Below, in pieces: positions 11,527-23,739 of a DNA stretch of 64,000 nt (the stretch's first letter is position 1; the number at the start of each line of letters is the position of its first letter). The notes under the pieces were generated by a model. That model searched no databases and was not told the origin of the DNA. It saw only the letters and a program-made list of their open reading frames with translations. A program made the translations under genes and the position numbers. The DNA comes from Welwitschia mirabilis (taxonomy: Eukaryota > Gnetophyta > Gnetopsida > Welwitschiales): assembly GCA_051453625.1 (NCBI GenBank), contig JBOZIK010000001.1:238116864-238180863 (forward strand), written 5' to 3'.

Positions 11527-12080
11527 TATCCCAATTTCAATAATTTAAGAATGTACAAGAAATAGAATGCTCTATCAAAAGGGTGTCAAAAATACCCATT
11601 TATCTAGAGGTTCATTCCTATAACTAATAGGAATCCTTTAGATGGAGTAAACCCTTTGAAGCCATAAAGATATCATGTCATGCACAACTAAATAAATCAT
11701 AAACATTTCCTTGATTACTATGATAGGTTACTCCATGATCAATGTAAGGTCCTTAGTTAGCCCAGGTCCTAAAGCTGCATAATTTGGTTACTTAATAAGT
11801 TTTAAGCATAGAATTAAATTCACAACCAAGATAATACATGTATAAAAAGAGACTTATAAAACAAAAAAGAAAAATCCATGAAACATGTAAAAGATGCAAG
11901 AATTAATTCAAACATATAAGAATTAAAAGAAAGTTCATAAATCATATCAAATTTAGGATGAAAACTCAAGATCTCATAAAGACTACAAGGTTCTAAGTTT
12001 TTCCAAGCTCTAAGTAGAAGTCACTAAGATTTAATAGTAAAAGCTTCTTAAATATATGAAATAAGAAGGGAAGAAGGTCT

Positions 12081-12088
12081 TGTTTATA
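12081..12088 (-). promoter_or_regulatory. Array LTR 1 TATA-like box
   Basis: The reverse complement is TATAAACA, at the same LTR position as TATAAAAAGGA (17491-17502) and TATAAATAGG (22761-22770) in the other copies. It lies about 550 bp inside the LTR start and 40 bp downstream of the minisatellite in transcription sense. Confidence 0.55.
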
Positions 12089-12128
12089 GTAGAAGATGTA
12101 GGATGTGAAGAAATACCATCATAAATAT

Positions 12129-12246
12129 AGTGGTGAAGGTGATGAAAGTGGTGTGATAAAACTGGTAAAGGTGGTATAAGTTGTGGAAGTAATGTGGTGG
12201 AAGTGATGAAGGTGATGGAGGTGCTGAATATGGTGGAGGTGGTGGG
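12129..12246. repeat. 9-bp minisatellite, LTR 1
   Basis: Imperfect units of the form GTGRTGRAR on the plus strand. The same tract occurs at the same place in all four LTR copies, with different lengths and unit order. Confidence 0.85.
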
Positions 12247-12989
12247 AATTCTATTACCTTATCAAGCCATTGAGTAGATAATAAATAATGGTTATGCTTA
12301 TCATAAATGATAATTAATAAATAAGACATTCGTAATAATCATAAAATATTTTACAAATAGGATAGTAGTTATTATTCAATATATTCTTTAACATTCACTA
12401 AAAATAATAACTATATATTTTAAGCATCTCCATTTATAATAATTTTAAATACATAACTCATTGATATTTCCTAAAATAAGCAATTAAATGAATAAAGCAA
12501 AAGCACAAAATAATAATTATGGAACTATTAGCTATAAGAAAAAACATCTAAAAATTATAAAAGTTCATATTCTATTTTATCTTATTTATCAAAAGCTTTT
12601 AAAGTTAAATATTAATTGTTAAAAATTTGGAACATGACATTTCTATACCCCTTAAGAGATTTCCTCTTAAAAACTATAAATTAGTAAATATTTGATCTCT
12701 TCAAATTAATCTACCTTTGCTTATTTTCATAATGATATCTTACAACTTGTATCTAGTTTCTTTTTATAGAGATAATTGAGTACTTAAAACTTCAAAATTA
12801 TAATTGCAATTAAAATCTATTACTTACAATTGCTCAAAGAATTAAAAAACTCTTTCTATATAAGTTCTAATTTTGTTAATAAAAATAAATAATTTTGGCA
12901 ACTTCATGCTTAAATAATTATTTCATAAATAAAAATATTAATACCTACTATATCTTAAACTATAAATAATAAGGTACCTTTATTTGGAG

Positions 12990-13960
12990 TTAAGGCATAA
13001 ATCATCTTTATATCCATTGAATTCTTTTTATTAAGATAATTTTTGACATAGTAAGAACTTCCACAAATATAACATCCTATTCTTTAAGAATCTTTAGTTC
13101 TATTACCTAATAAATAGGTATTTCTTGACCTATTCTAAGGTTTGATTTTATTTTTATTTTGCATTGCATTAGCCCTGAAGACTTCACCTTTGTCATCAAT
13201 ATGATTTGACTTATTATTTCTAAAGAATAACCACTTTTTCTCTTAAAATTATCCTATTTCTTATAAAATTATTTTACTTTCCCTAAATTTATTTATCTTA
13301 TTTTAAAATTATACACTTAATTTTCTCTAAAGCTTCTATAAGTGGCTTTGGTTGAAATAATTTTACTTTCCTTTAAATAATAGAATGTAAACTAGCTACT
13401 AATTGTTTAACTTGTACTTCTTTACTACTTACTAGTTGAGGAATATATCTTAAAAGTTTAATAAATTTATGCTCATATTATGCTATTGCAATAAAACCTT
13501 ATTTAATATTGTAGAATTTGTCAGCATTCACATTTGAAATTTTTTTGAAATATGTCTAATTCAGAATCTTCTCTTAAGTTATTCCCTTGTCATAGGTGTT
13601 GAAAACAATACTCAAAGCATTTTTTCATTCCACCATAATGCTACTACTTTAATAAGTTGATGAGTTACTAGTAAGACCTTCTACTCAGTATTAAAATTAA
13701 ATAATTCTATTTTCCTTTGAATATCTATCAACCATGCTTCTACATTATCTATGTAGTTGATACAGTTTAAAGGTTTATCCTTTTAAGTTATATCATCATT
13801 TACCTTAAATAATCATCATCTTTCTTATTATTACTTTGATCATGAAGCTCATCCACTAAGTTACTAACTGCATTTACTAGTGTTGTAACTTTAGTTGATT
13901 GATTTATTACTATTTTTGAGCTATATTAGCCATATGAAAATCAAAATACACATGTTAAAA
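12990..13960 (-). pseudogene. Array gag A, broken
   Basis: Aligned by eye to gag B (18420-19350), which shows the diagnostic motifs. The zinc knuckle near 13040-13080 reads CYICGSSYYVKNY: the first two Cys are kept, His is replaced by Tyr (CAC to TAC) and the last Cys by Tyr. The spacing is CX2CX3HX4C, as in some plant gypsy gags. Stops are frequent throughout. Gag would be the capsid/nucleocapsid protein. Confidence 0.7.
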
Positions 13961-14130
13961 ATCTAAATTTACATGTTGGAACTTACAACTTTAATAATAG
14001 TTATGCATAGTTGAATTGCAATCTATGGTTTAGTAATAGTTATGGCTACTGAATTTATAACCCTAATAATAGTTATACCAATGAGTTTACAAACTTAATA
14101 AAAGTTATTCCCAGTGAATCATCAACCCAG

Positions 14131-14260
14131 CCTCTAATACCAAAATATAATGTTCAAATTTCATGAACTAAAAATTTTAAATTTATTTCTCTGATACTAA
14201 AATATAATCTCAAAAATTTCATGAGCTAAAAAATTCAAATTTGCCACTTTATTATTAAAA
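14131..14260 (-). repeat. Three tandem PBS/LTR junctions (unit A)
   Basis: Three successive imperfect copies of a segment of about 58 bp read CTCTAATACCAAAATATAAT, CTCTGATACTAAAATATAAT and TTTATTATTAAAATGTAGTG. The reverse complement of the first two gives TGGTATTAGAG and AGTATCAGAG, i.e. an initiator-Met PBS. Unit B has one copy and unit C two. Confidence 0.75.
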
Positions 14261-14579
14261 TGTAGTGTTCTAGATGCTAAAGCAACTAAAATTTGAACAA
14301 TATTAAAATATCCATTGGAATAATCAACATCTTCTATAAGGTTCTCTTAAGTCAAATTGTGAGACCCAAAATTTATTTATATTAATATTTGAATTTTCAC
14401 TACATTCAAGTCATAAAATTTCATAAGGATCTATTCTAAAGTATAAAACTTTATATGATTACATATAGGTATATATCTATGCATATGAGTTTACTTACAT
14501 TTAACTACTTTATAATTATTCTAAATAATAAATCTATGATTGGATAAAATGACATCATTTATAAAATATTGGAGGTTTT

Positions 14580-14650
14580 TCTCCTGATATGAATCGAACC
14601 CATAACCTTTCTCTTAATAGTCATATGCTTTGACCACTGTACCAAGCTTA
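14580..14650 (-). ncRNA. tRNA-like segment in array LTR 2
   Basis: On the minus strand an A-box-like word TGGTACAGTGGTCA (14631-14644) is followed about 33 bases later by a B-box-like word GGTTCGATTC (14591-14600), with GACTATTAAGAG between them, recalling the anticodon arm of a Lys tRNA. No acceptor stem closes, so this is not a functional tRNA. It may be a captured tRNA-derived SINE head or a promoter-like relic. The same segment is at 25216-25290 in LTR 4, and gap 19841-19940 replaces it in LTR 3. Confidence 0.5.
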
Positions 14651-17490
14651 TGCTAGTTGAAATAAATAGGCTATGTATCCTTCAAAAAATAATTTAAGTA
14701 AAGCATGTTTAAGTAATTAAGAAGGACCATGCAAATAGTAATATTCCATCATGATTGAAATAACCCTTTATAATTTTTAATATTTGGATTTTTTATTCTC
14801 ATCCCTTTAATTGCTATTATTAACAATTGTGCTAGATTTAAATTTCTCACTGGATTTCTATTCATCATAGTGAGAACCCTTCTTGTAGATGTAGTAGTCT
14901 TTAAAATTTACAACATCATTCTACTATCTTGACTACATTATAATTAGTTGTAATGGAGGAAATGAAAAGATACATTATGCAAGAGTGAAAATATAAAACA
15001 TGTTTTCTATCAAGATTTGTATGAGCAAAATGGAAAATACAATATAATGGACATTAGGAAAATGCATTTTAGGAGATGAAGGACATGTTTAGGTAGAGTA
15101 TTCAGTGGTAACCCATGCTTAATCCATGAATTCAGATGGTAATCCATGCTTCTTCCACTTACATAGATGGTAATCCATAGTTGTTCTATGTTTGGAGGCA
15201 GCAATATGTTCTTATTAAACTTTCAAGCAAGCATACTAACAATTAATCTCCATTCTATAAAACTTCAAAAAATAATTCCAAGTTTTGAGTCAAGTATAAT
15301 ACATCATTTATTTATTAGAGAATTTATGTTTGAATGATCTTTGAGGTAAGTCTATTATTACAATGAAATTTCTTAACTAATTTAAAGGGAGTTAGTGGAA
15401 TTCATCAAGGATGAATGAAATATATAAATGATTGAACTAGCAAGAGGTATTTCTCAAAGTGTTATAGAAGATGCTATAACATATGCAAGATGAATCTTAG
15501 TAATATTGTAGTTACAGAAGAAGTATTTAAAAATTATGTTGTTTAATAATCACCAAGAATTCATTAATTTAAATAACTCAAGAAAATTTAAAAATTTTTC
15601 TTATTAAATAAGAATCACCATTTTCAAAATTTTAGAGTATAATAGATGAATAAACAGTAAAGTAAAGGCAAAGAAATTTTCCTATAGAGTGACAAGAATG
15701 CATGAAAGATAAGTCAAGATGGAATGGAGGCAACTGTAATGTGGAGGTAGAGAAATTGATCCATAAAAGTTTATGTCAAATTGTACATAACATAGGAATT
15801 TCTAATCTTACACAAAGTGTTAGCATACTATTCATAGAAGAAAGAGGTAAGATAACATTGGATGAAGCAGGAGATGGAAAAAGGAGTATTATATGGGTTA
15901 GAAGTGTATTAAAAAACTAAAAAAAAAAAAAAATCCTTTGGTTACTAATCATGGCTTAAATTTTTCTTAAGTATGGTATGTAGGGTGAAAGTACACCATT
16001 CCTACTAGCTAAGAATAGATCAAGAGGTTCAATGAAATGTGTAAATAATAGAATTTAAATTATAAAACATTTCTTTTATTTAATGTCCAACTTACATGGA
16101 GGAGTAGTAAGAGAGGAAAGGAATGGATGAAAGGTCTTAGTTTTAAATCCCATGTGCCCTACCATTTTACTTATAATTTAATGATTTTAATATCTATTGA
16201 TTTAACATCTAATGATTCATCTTCTATGATTTTAAAGAAATAGTGAACCTTGTGGAAAATTGAGAAATGAAAGTATATTATTCAAACATTTCTATATTTA
16301 ATATTAACATTTGATATGAGAAACATTAACATTTATCTAATATCTATTATAATAAACATTAATATTCCATCTATTTATATTGTAAAATGTAACTTTTTCA
16401 AGGTAATTTAACTCCCTCTAACATACTAAATATTTTGTCATTTCATAATAAATGAAATAAACTATTATGCTAATGATTAATTCAATAATAATTAAAATCA
16501 TGGGATGATAATGTTCTTATAAAATCAATAAATTATAATAAAGATATAATACTCTAAGTATAGAAGTTCTAAATAATAAAATCAACAATACAAATATAGA
16601 GATTTTTAATAAGAAAATCTGCCTTAAAAATGCACTTAATTAAATTTTGAAGGTATAGTTTTAAAACTTTCAAAGAGCTATGCATTCCACTCCAAGATAA
16701 ACCTTTTTAACATAAAATAGGATGATAAATTTCATTACTTTATTCCCTTCTCAGCATTTAAGCTCCAGTATTACCAGTTATTTAAATAAGAAATATGGAG
16801 TAAGTATAGTGAAAATTCCATAGCTCCTGGTATGATCCATGGAAAGGTTTAGGTAAGGAGGTTTTTAAATCTCAAGTTAGAGTTATTAATAAAATCAAAT
16901 ATGACTAAGACCTAATACAATATATAATAATCTGGATACAGATATCGAAGTCTTAGTAAGCCAAGAATGTATAGTGAATAGAAGGCTCTATCAAAAGGTG
17001 TCAAAAATACCCATTTGTCTAGAGATTCATCCTTATGACCAATAGAAATCCTTTAAATGGCATAAACCATTTTAAGCAACAAAAAAATCATGTCATGGAC
17101 AACTAGATGGGTCATAAACATCACCCTAATTACTTTAACAGATCATTTCCATGGATAATAGAATCCTCTCAAGTGACTTAACCCCTTAAGCTACATAATC
17201 TAGTTACTTAGCAAGTTTTAAGAATAGAATTAAATTCATGACTAAAATAATACATGCATAAAAAGAGACTTATAAAACAAAAAAGAAAAATTTAGGAAAC
17301 ATATAAAAGATGTAAGAATTAATTAGAACATACAAGAATTACATGGAAGTTCATAAATCATATTGAATTTAGGATGAAAACTCAAGATCTAGTAAATATT
17401 ACAAGGCTCCAAGTCTTTCCAAGATCTAAGTTGAAGTTGTCAAGATTTAATTGCAAAATCTTCTTGAAAAAAAATTAAACAAGTATAACA

Positions 17491-17502
17491 TCCTTTTTAT
17501 AT
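17491..17502 (-). promoter_or_regulatory. Array LTR 2 TATA-like box
   Basis: The reverse complement gives ATATAAAAAGGA at the conserved position downstream of the minisatellite. It marks the probable U3/R boundary, leaving about 3.2 kb of R-U5 before the LTR end. Confidence 0.55.
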
Positions 17503-17542
17503 TAGAGATTATAGGATGTAAAAAGACACCATTATAAAAGAG

Positions 17543-17651
17543 AGTGTCAAAGGTAGTGGGAGTGATGAAGATGGTAGAAATGGTGGATGATGTGGTGGGA
17601 GTGGTAAAGGTGATGAAAGTGGTGGGGGTGCTGAAGGTGATGGAAGTGATG
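17543..17651. repeat. 9-bp minisatellite, LTR 2
   Basis: Imperfect GTGRTGRAR units ending about 41 bp from the TATA-like box, as in the other copies. Confidence 0.85.
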
Positions 17652-18419
17652 GGTATTCTATTACCTTGCTAGAATACTAAGTAGATAATAAATAATGATT
17701 ATGCTTATCATAAATAATAAGTAATAAAGGATACATTAGCAGTAACAATAAAATATTCCACAAACATGGTAGAAGTTACAATTCAATATATTATTTAACA
17801 TTTACTAAAAATAATAACTTTAGATGTTAAGCATCATCATGCATAATACCTTGAAATACATAACTCGTTGGCATTTTCTAAATAAGTAATTAAATGAATA
17901 AAGACAAAGATAAAATAATAATTATGGGACTATTAGCTATAAAAGAAAACATCTAAGAATTATCATAAAATATTAGCCTTATAAAATTTCATATTCTCTT
18001 TTAACTTATTTTATCAAAACATTTTAAACTTATATCTTAATAATTGAAAATTTGAAACATGACATTTCTATATGCCTTAAAGAGATCTATTCCTAAAAAC
18101 TTGAAATTATCAAATATTTTACCTTTTTAAGTTACTCTACTTTTATTTATTTCCATAATGGTATCTTAAACTTGTATTTAATTCCTTCTTATAGAGATAA
18201 TTGAGTAATTAAAGCTTTAAAAATATAATTGCACTTGAAAATTATTAGTTACAATTACTCAAAAGATTGAAAAAATCTTTCTATCTATGTTCTACTTATG
18301 TTGGTAAAAATAAATAATTTTGGAAACTCCATGATTAGATAATTATTTCATAAATAAAAATGTTAATAGCTTATTTCTCTTAAACTACAAATAATTAGAT
18401 TTCTTTATCTAGAGTTAAG

Positions 18420-19350
18420 GCATAAATCATCTTTATAACAATTGAATTATTTTTGTTAGGGCAATTTTTGGCATAGTAAGAACCTCCATAATTATAACAT
18501 CCTATTCTTTAAGAATCTTTAGTTCCATTACCTAAGAAATAAGTAGTCACTCACCTATATTTAGAGTTTTTTTTTTATTTATTTTGCATTGCATTAATCC
18601 TGGAGACTTTACCTTTCTTATCAATCTAATTTAACGTATTATTTTGTAAAGAATAACTTCTTTCTCTTTTGTAATTCTCCTATTTCTTGTAGAATTCTTT
18701 TCCTTTCCCTATATTCTTTGTCCTTATTTGAAGATTTTTACTCATCCTTATATTTTCTAAACCTTTTATAAGTGACTTTTATTAAAAAATTTTACTTGCC
18801 TTTGAATAGTATGATGTAAACTAACTTCTAATCTTCTGATTTTTACTTTACCACTATCTAAGAGTTTAGAAACATATCTTAAAAGTTCAATAAATTTATG
18901 ATCATTTTATGATAAGATTGTAGAATTTGTTGGCCTTTACATTTAAGCAAAATTTTGAGATATATCTACCTCTAAATCTTCTCTCGAATTCTTGCCATGT
19001 CATAGATGTTGGAAATGATACTCAAAGCTTTTCTGCATTCCACTATAATTCTACTTCTTTAACACGTTTATGATTTACTAGTAAGGCCTTTTGCTTAGTA
19101 TTAAAATTAAAAATTCTAGTTCCCTTTAAATAGCTATCAACCATGCTACTGTATTAGCTGCATTATCAACACGTTCAAAATTTGGAAGATTTCTTCTTTT
19201 AAATTGCATTATCATTTTTTTCAGAGAATTGCCATCTTTCTTATCATTGCTTTGATTATGAAGCTCATTCACTAAGTTTCTAACTGAATTAACTAGTATT
19301 GCAACTTTAGTTGGTTGATTTATTTCTCTTCTTAGGGCCATATTAACCAT
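18420..19350 (-). pseudogene. Array gag B, broken (best copy)
   Basis: The open N-terminal part (19126-19368) reads MVNMALRREINQPTKVA, then LKKMIMQFKRRNLPNFERVD, AANTVAWLIAI. This matches the plant gypsy gag pattern FxxxxPPxFxGxxD...AxxWL. I take the start as Met at about 19350. Continuing with stops: KFIELLRYVSKLLDSGK and KIRRLEVSLHHTIQRQV (the gag core), then a zinc knuckle at 18461-18499 read as CYNYGGSYYAKNC, with the second Cys and the His both changed to Tyr. Gag would assemble particles and bind RNA. No protease or RT follows, so any mobility needed proteins from another element. Confidence 0.82.
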
Positions 19351-19535
19351 GTTAAAACCAAAATACACATTTCAAAAACCTAAATTTGCATGTTCAAACT
19401 TATAACTTTAACAACAATTATGCATATTTATTCTTTAGTAATGGTTATTCCTAGTGAATTTGAAAAGTAATAATAGTTATGTCCAATGAGATCATAAATT
19501 TAATGACAGTTATGCATAGTGAATTCATTAACCTA

Positions 19536-19548
19536 GACTCTAGTATTA
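19536..19548 (-). promoter_or_regulatory. Array unit B primer-binding site
   Basis: The plus strand reads GACTCTAGTATTA; its complement TAATACTAGAGTC is a degraded initiator-Met PBS. Single copy, unlike units A and C. Confidence 0.6.
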
Positions 19549-19840
19549 AAATGTAGTATCCTAAATCTTAAAATAACTAAAACTTAAATGACATTGAAAT
19601 ACTCACTAGAATAATTAACATCTTCTATAAGGTGATCTTAATTCAAATTGTGAGATCCAAATTTTATTTATATTACTATTAGATTTTTAATTACATTCAA
19701 ATCATAAAAATTCTAAGGATATATTCTAAAGAATAAAAATTTTATATGATTACATATATGTATATATTTGTATATATGAGATTACTTACATTTAACTACT
19801 TTATAATTATCGAATCTAAATAATAAATCTATGATTAAAT

Positions 19841-19940
19841 NNNNNNNNNNNNNNNNNNNNNNNNNNNNNNNNNNNNNNNNNNNNNNNNNNNNNNNNNNNN
19901 NNNNNNNNNNNNNNNNNNNNNNNNNNNNNNNNNNNNNNNN
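19841..19940. other. Assembly gap, 100 N
   Basis: Fixed-length gap inside LTR 3. By alignment with LTR 2 (about 14560-14650) it covers the tRNA-like segment. Confidence 0.95.
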
Positions 19941-22760
19941 GATTATTCTAGTTGAAATAAATAGGACATGTATCCTCCAAATAATAATTTAAGCAAAGTA
20001 TGTTTAAGCATTTAAGAAGGATCATGTGAATAGTAATATTCCACCATGATTAAAATAATGCTTTTTGATCTTTGACATTTTCATTCTCATCTCTTTAATC
20101 ACTATTATCAACAATTGTGTCAGACTTAAAATGCTTACTAGATTTCTATTTATCAAAATGAAAATCCTTCTCATAGAATTAGCATTCTTCAAAATTTACA
20201 ACATTATTCTACCATCTTGATTACATTCTAATTAGTTACAATGGAGGAAAGGATAAAATACATTATGTAGAAGTGAGAACGCAAATCATTTTTTCTATCA
20301 AGATTCACATGGACAAGATGAAAAAGAAAGTATGATGGATGTTAGAACAATGCATTTTAGGAGATGAAGGACATGTTTAGGTGGAATATTCTATGGTAAT
20401 CTACACTTGTTCCATGAACATAGATGGTGATTCGTGCTTATCTCACTCATGTAGATAGTGACCCACACTTTTTTAATGTTTGGAGATATCAATTAACTCT
20501 TATTAAACTTTTAAGCAAGTAAATTGACACTCAGTCACTATTTTCTAAAAATTTAAAAAATAAAATCCAAGTTTTAGGCTAAATACAATACATCATGTAT
20601 ATCTTAGAGCATTTATGTTTGAATGATGTTTGAGGTAAATCTATTCTTTTAACAAAATTTCTTAAATGGTTTGAAGGAATTTAGTGGAAGATGTTGAGAA
20701 TGACTAAAACATATGAATCATTAAACTAGTAAGATAAGTTTTTAAAGTGTTATATAAGATACTATAACATATGTGAGATGAATCTTAGCAATATTATAGT
20801 CACAAAAAAAACATTTAAAAATAGTTCTATTAAATGATTGTCAAGAATCCATTAATTAAAATAATTCATGAAAATTCAAGCAATTTTCTCATCAAATAAG
20901 AATAATCAATTTTGAAATTTTAAAGTATTGCAGATGAATAAATGATGAAGTAAAGATAAAGGCATTTACCTACAAAGTAACAAAAATGCATGAAAGACAA
21001 ATGAATATGGAATGGAGGAATATATAATGTGGAGATAAAGAAATTGATTCATGAACATCTACACTCAATAGAACATGAAATAGAAATTTTTAATTACATG
21101 CATAGTGTTAGTAGACTATTCACAGAAGGAAGGAGATAAGATCAGGCTGGATGAAATGGGAGATGGGGAAAAAAAATTGATATATGGCTTAGAAGATTAT
21201 CCAAGAGAAAAAAACATCCTTTGATTTCTCATCATGGCTTAAAGTCTTCTTAAGTATGTTACATAGGATGAAAGGGCACTGTGCTTACTAGCTAAGCACA
21301 GATCAAGAAGTATAATAATAGTAGACATTTAAATTACAAAACATTTCTTTTATTTAACATCTAGCTTGCACAGTCTAGTAGTAAGAGAAGAAAGAAATGG
21401 AGGGAGAGGTTTTGGTTTTGAATTCCATGTATCCCATCATTTCACTCATAATTTAACAATTTCATCAGCTAATGATTTAACATCTAGCAATTCATCTTCT
21501 ATGCTTTTATAGAAATAATGAACCAAGTGGAAAGTCAAGAAGTGAAAGTATATTATTCAAATATTACTATATGTAATATTAACATTTGATGTGAGAAAAA
21601 CTAATGTTTTGTTTAATATCTATTATGAGAAATATTAATATTCCATCTATTTCTGTACTAATATGAAACATAACTTTTTCAAGGTAAAGGTAACTTCCTC
21701 TAACATACAAAATATTCTATCATTTCATAATAAATAAAATAACCTATTATGGTAATGACTAATGCAGTAATAACTAAAATCATGGGATGATAATACTCCT
21801 ATAAAATCAAAAAATTATAATAAATATGCAACACTCTAAATGTATAAGTTTAGAATAATAAAATTGATAATGAAAATTTAAATATTTTTAATAATAGAAT
21901 CTACTTCAAAAATACATATAATTCAATTTGGAAGGTATAATTTCAAATTTTACAAAGAGCTATAGATTTCACTCCAAGAAAACATTTTTTAACATAAACT
22001 AGGATGATAACTTCCATTTCTCTATGCCCTCCTCAGCATTTAAGCTCTAGGTTTACCACCTATGTATACAAGAATTATGGAGTAGGAACCATAAGAAATT
22101 TATAGTTCCTAGTATGATTCATGATAACGTTTAGATAAGGGGGTATTCTAAGCTCAAGATAGGATTCTCAAGAATATCGAATTGTGATCAAGACTTAATA
22201 CAAGTTATAATAATCTGTATATACATATGCAAGTTTTAGTAATCCAAGAATGTATAATAAATAGAATGCTTTTTTAAAATGATGTAAAAAATACCTATTT
22301 TTCTATAGGTTCATTCCTATTACCAATAGTAATCCTTTAGATAAAATAAATCCTTTATTTCATGCTTAATTAGATGGATCATAAACATTACCCTTATTAC
22401 TCTAATAGCTTACTCGCATGATTAATGGAAGCCCCATAGGGGTCCAGTCCTTAAAGCAACATAATTTGGTCACTTAGGAAGTTTTAAGCATAAAATTAAA
22501 TTCATAGCCAAGATAATAGAAGAATAAAAAGAAAAATATAAAGCAAGCAATAAAAATCCATGAAACATGTAAAAGATATAAGAATTAATTGGGACATATA
22601 AGAATTAAATGAAAGTCCATAAACCATACAGAATTTACGATGAAAACTTAATATCTAATGAATATTATAAGGCTACAAGGTTTTCCAAGCTTCAATTTAA
22701 AGTTGCAAATATTTAACAGCAAAAGATTCTTAAAGATATGAAATGATAAGAGAAGAAAAT

Positions 22761-22770
22761 CCTATTTATA
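22761..22770 (-). promoter_or_regulatory. Array LTR 3 TATA box
   Basis: The reverse complement is TATAAATAGG, a near-ideal plant TATA box, at the conserved site about 28 bp downstream of the minisatellite in transcription sense. Confidence 0.65.
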
Positions 22771-22797
22771 GTCAAGGTTAGAAATCATCATAAAAGA

Positions 22798-22919
22798 GAG
22801 TGATGATGGTGGTGGAAGTGGTAAAACTAATAAAGATGATAGAAATGATGGAAGTGGTGTGGTGGGAGTGTCTAAGGTAATGGAAGTGGTGGAGGTAGTA
22901 AAGATGATGGAAGTGGTGA
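22798..22919. repeat. 9-bp minisatellite, LTR 3
   Basis: Imperfect GTGRTGRAR-type units, same position as in the other LTRs. Confidence 0.85.
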
Positions 22920-23739
22920 GGAGTCTATTACCTCATCAGAACACTAAGTAGATAATTAATAATGATTATGCTTATCATAAATAATAAGTAATAAGTGAGA
23001 CATTAGTAATAATAATAAAAGATTCCACAAACATGATAGTAGTTATAATTTAATATATTCTTTAAAATTTATTAAAAATCATAACTCTAGATATTAAGCA
23101 TATCCATTCATAGTAATTTCAAATACATAAATCATTTGAATTTTCTAAAATAAGTAATTAAATGAATAAGGTCAAAGCACAAAATAATAGTTATGGAACT
23201 ATTAGATATAAAGGAAAACATTTAAGAACTAACATAAAATATTATCCTTATAAAATTTCATATTCTCTTTTAACGTATTTATTGGAACATTTTAAACTTA
23301 AATCTTGATTGTTAAAAACATGGAACATGACATTTCTATACCTCTTAAGAGGTTTCCTCCTAGAAACTAGAAATCAGAAAATATTTTACCTTTTCAAATT
23401 ACTCTACTTTTTCTTATTACCATAATGGTATCTTACAACTTATTTCTAGTTATTTTTTATAGAGATAACTAAGTAGTTAAAACTTCGGAATTATAATTGC
23501 ACTTAAAAATTATCACTTGCAATTACTCAAAGGATTGAAAAACTCTTTCTATCTAAGTTATAAATGTCTTGGTAAAAAAAAATAATTTTGGTAACTCCAT
23601 GCTTAATTAATTCTTTCATAAATAAAAATATTAATACCTATTATCTCTTAAATCATAAATAATTAGATCCATTTATTTGGAGTTGAGGCATAAACCATCT
23701 TTGTATCCATTGATTTCTTTTTATAAGGGTAATTTCTAG

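Larger units (their letters stand above)
11527..12639 (-). repeat. Array LTR 1 (start portion only)
   Basis: Matches the other LTRs from the LTR start (plus-strand end ...AACATGACA) inward, e.g. 'gggtgtcaaaaatacccat' at 11580 versus 17000. C2 cuts it at 11527. It contains a minisatellite (12129-12246) and a TATA-like box (12081-12088). The proline-rich open frame 12084-12329 is just the translated minisatellite. Confidence 0.8.
12640..14260 (-). other. Array internal region A
   Basis: Minus-strand order is PBS/LTR junction region (14131-14260), gag relic (about 12990-13960) and a non-coding 3' part ending in a purine-rich tract (plus-strand TATACCCCTTAAGAGATTTCC at 12645-12665). About 1.6 kb, much shorter than the LTRs. 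Confidence 0.7.
14261..18064 (-). repeat. Array LTR 2, about 3.8 kb
   Basis: Plus-strand boundaries TGTAGTGTTC...AACATGACA, so the sense strand starts TGTCATGTT and ends ACTACA. It contains a tRNA-like segment (14580-14650), the minisatellite (17543-17651) and a TATA-like box (17491-17502). The frames 15010-15204 (minus) and 15702-15920 (plus) are not conserved as open frames in the other LTR copies. An A-run lies at 15918-15933. Confidence 0.8.
18065..19551 (-). other. Array internal region B
   Basis: Contains a single PBS (19536-19548), gag (about 18420-19350) and a 3' tail with a purine-rich tract near 18065-18095. About 1.5 kb. No pol is present. Confidence 0.75.
19552..23332 (-). repeat. 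Array LTR 3, about 3.8 kb
   Basis: Plus-strand boundaries TGTAGTATCC...AACATGACA. Contains a gap (19841-19940), the minisatellite (22798-22919) and the best TATA-like box (22761-22770). Otherwise no gene is seen in it. Confidence 0.8.

Noticed and set aside
12084-12329. Proline/histidine-rich minus-strand open frame (also 34542-34880)
   Set aside because: It is the translation of the 9-bp minisatellite and its flank in the array LTR, with no family features.
14580-14650. A functional tRNA gene
   Set aside because: A- and B-box-like words are present but the acceptor and D stems do not pair; kept only as a tRNA-like relic.
15702-15920. 72-codon plus-strand open frame in array LTR 2
   Set aside because: The aligned positions in LTRs 3 and 4 are not open and it is antisense to the element.
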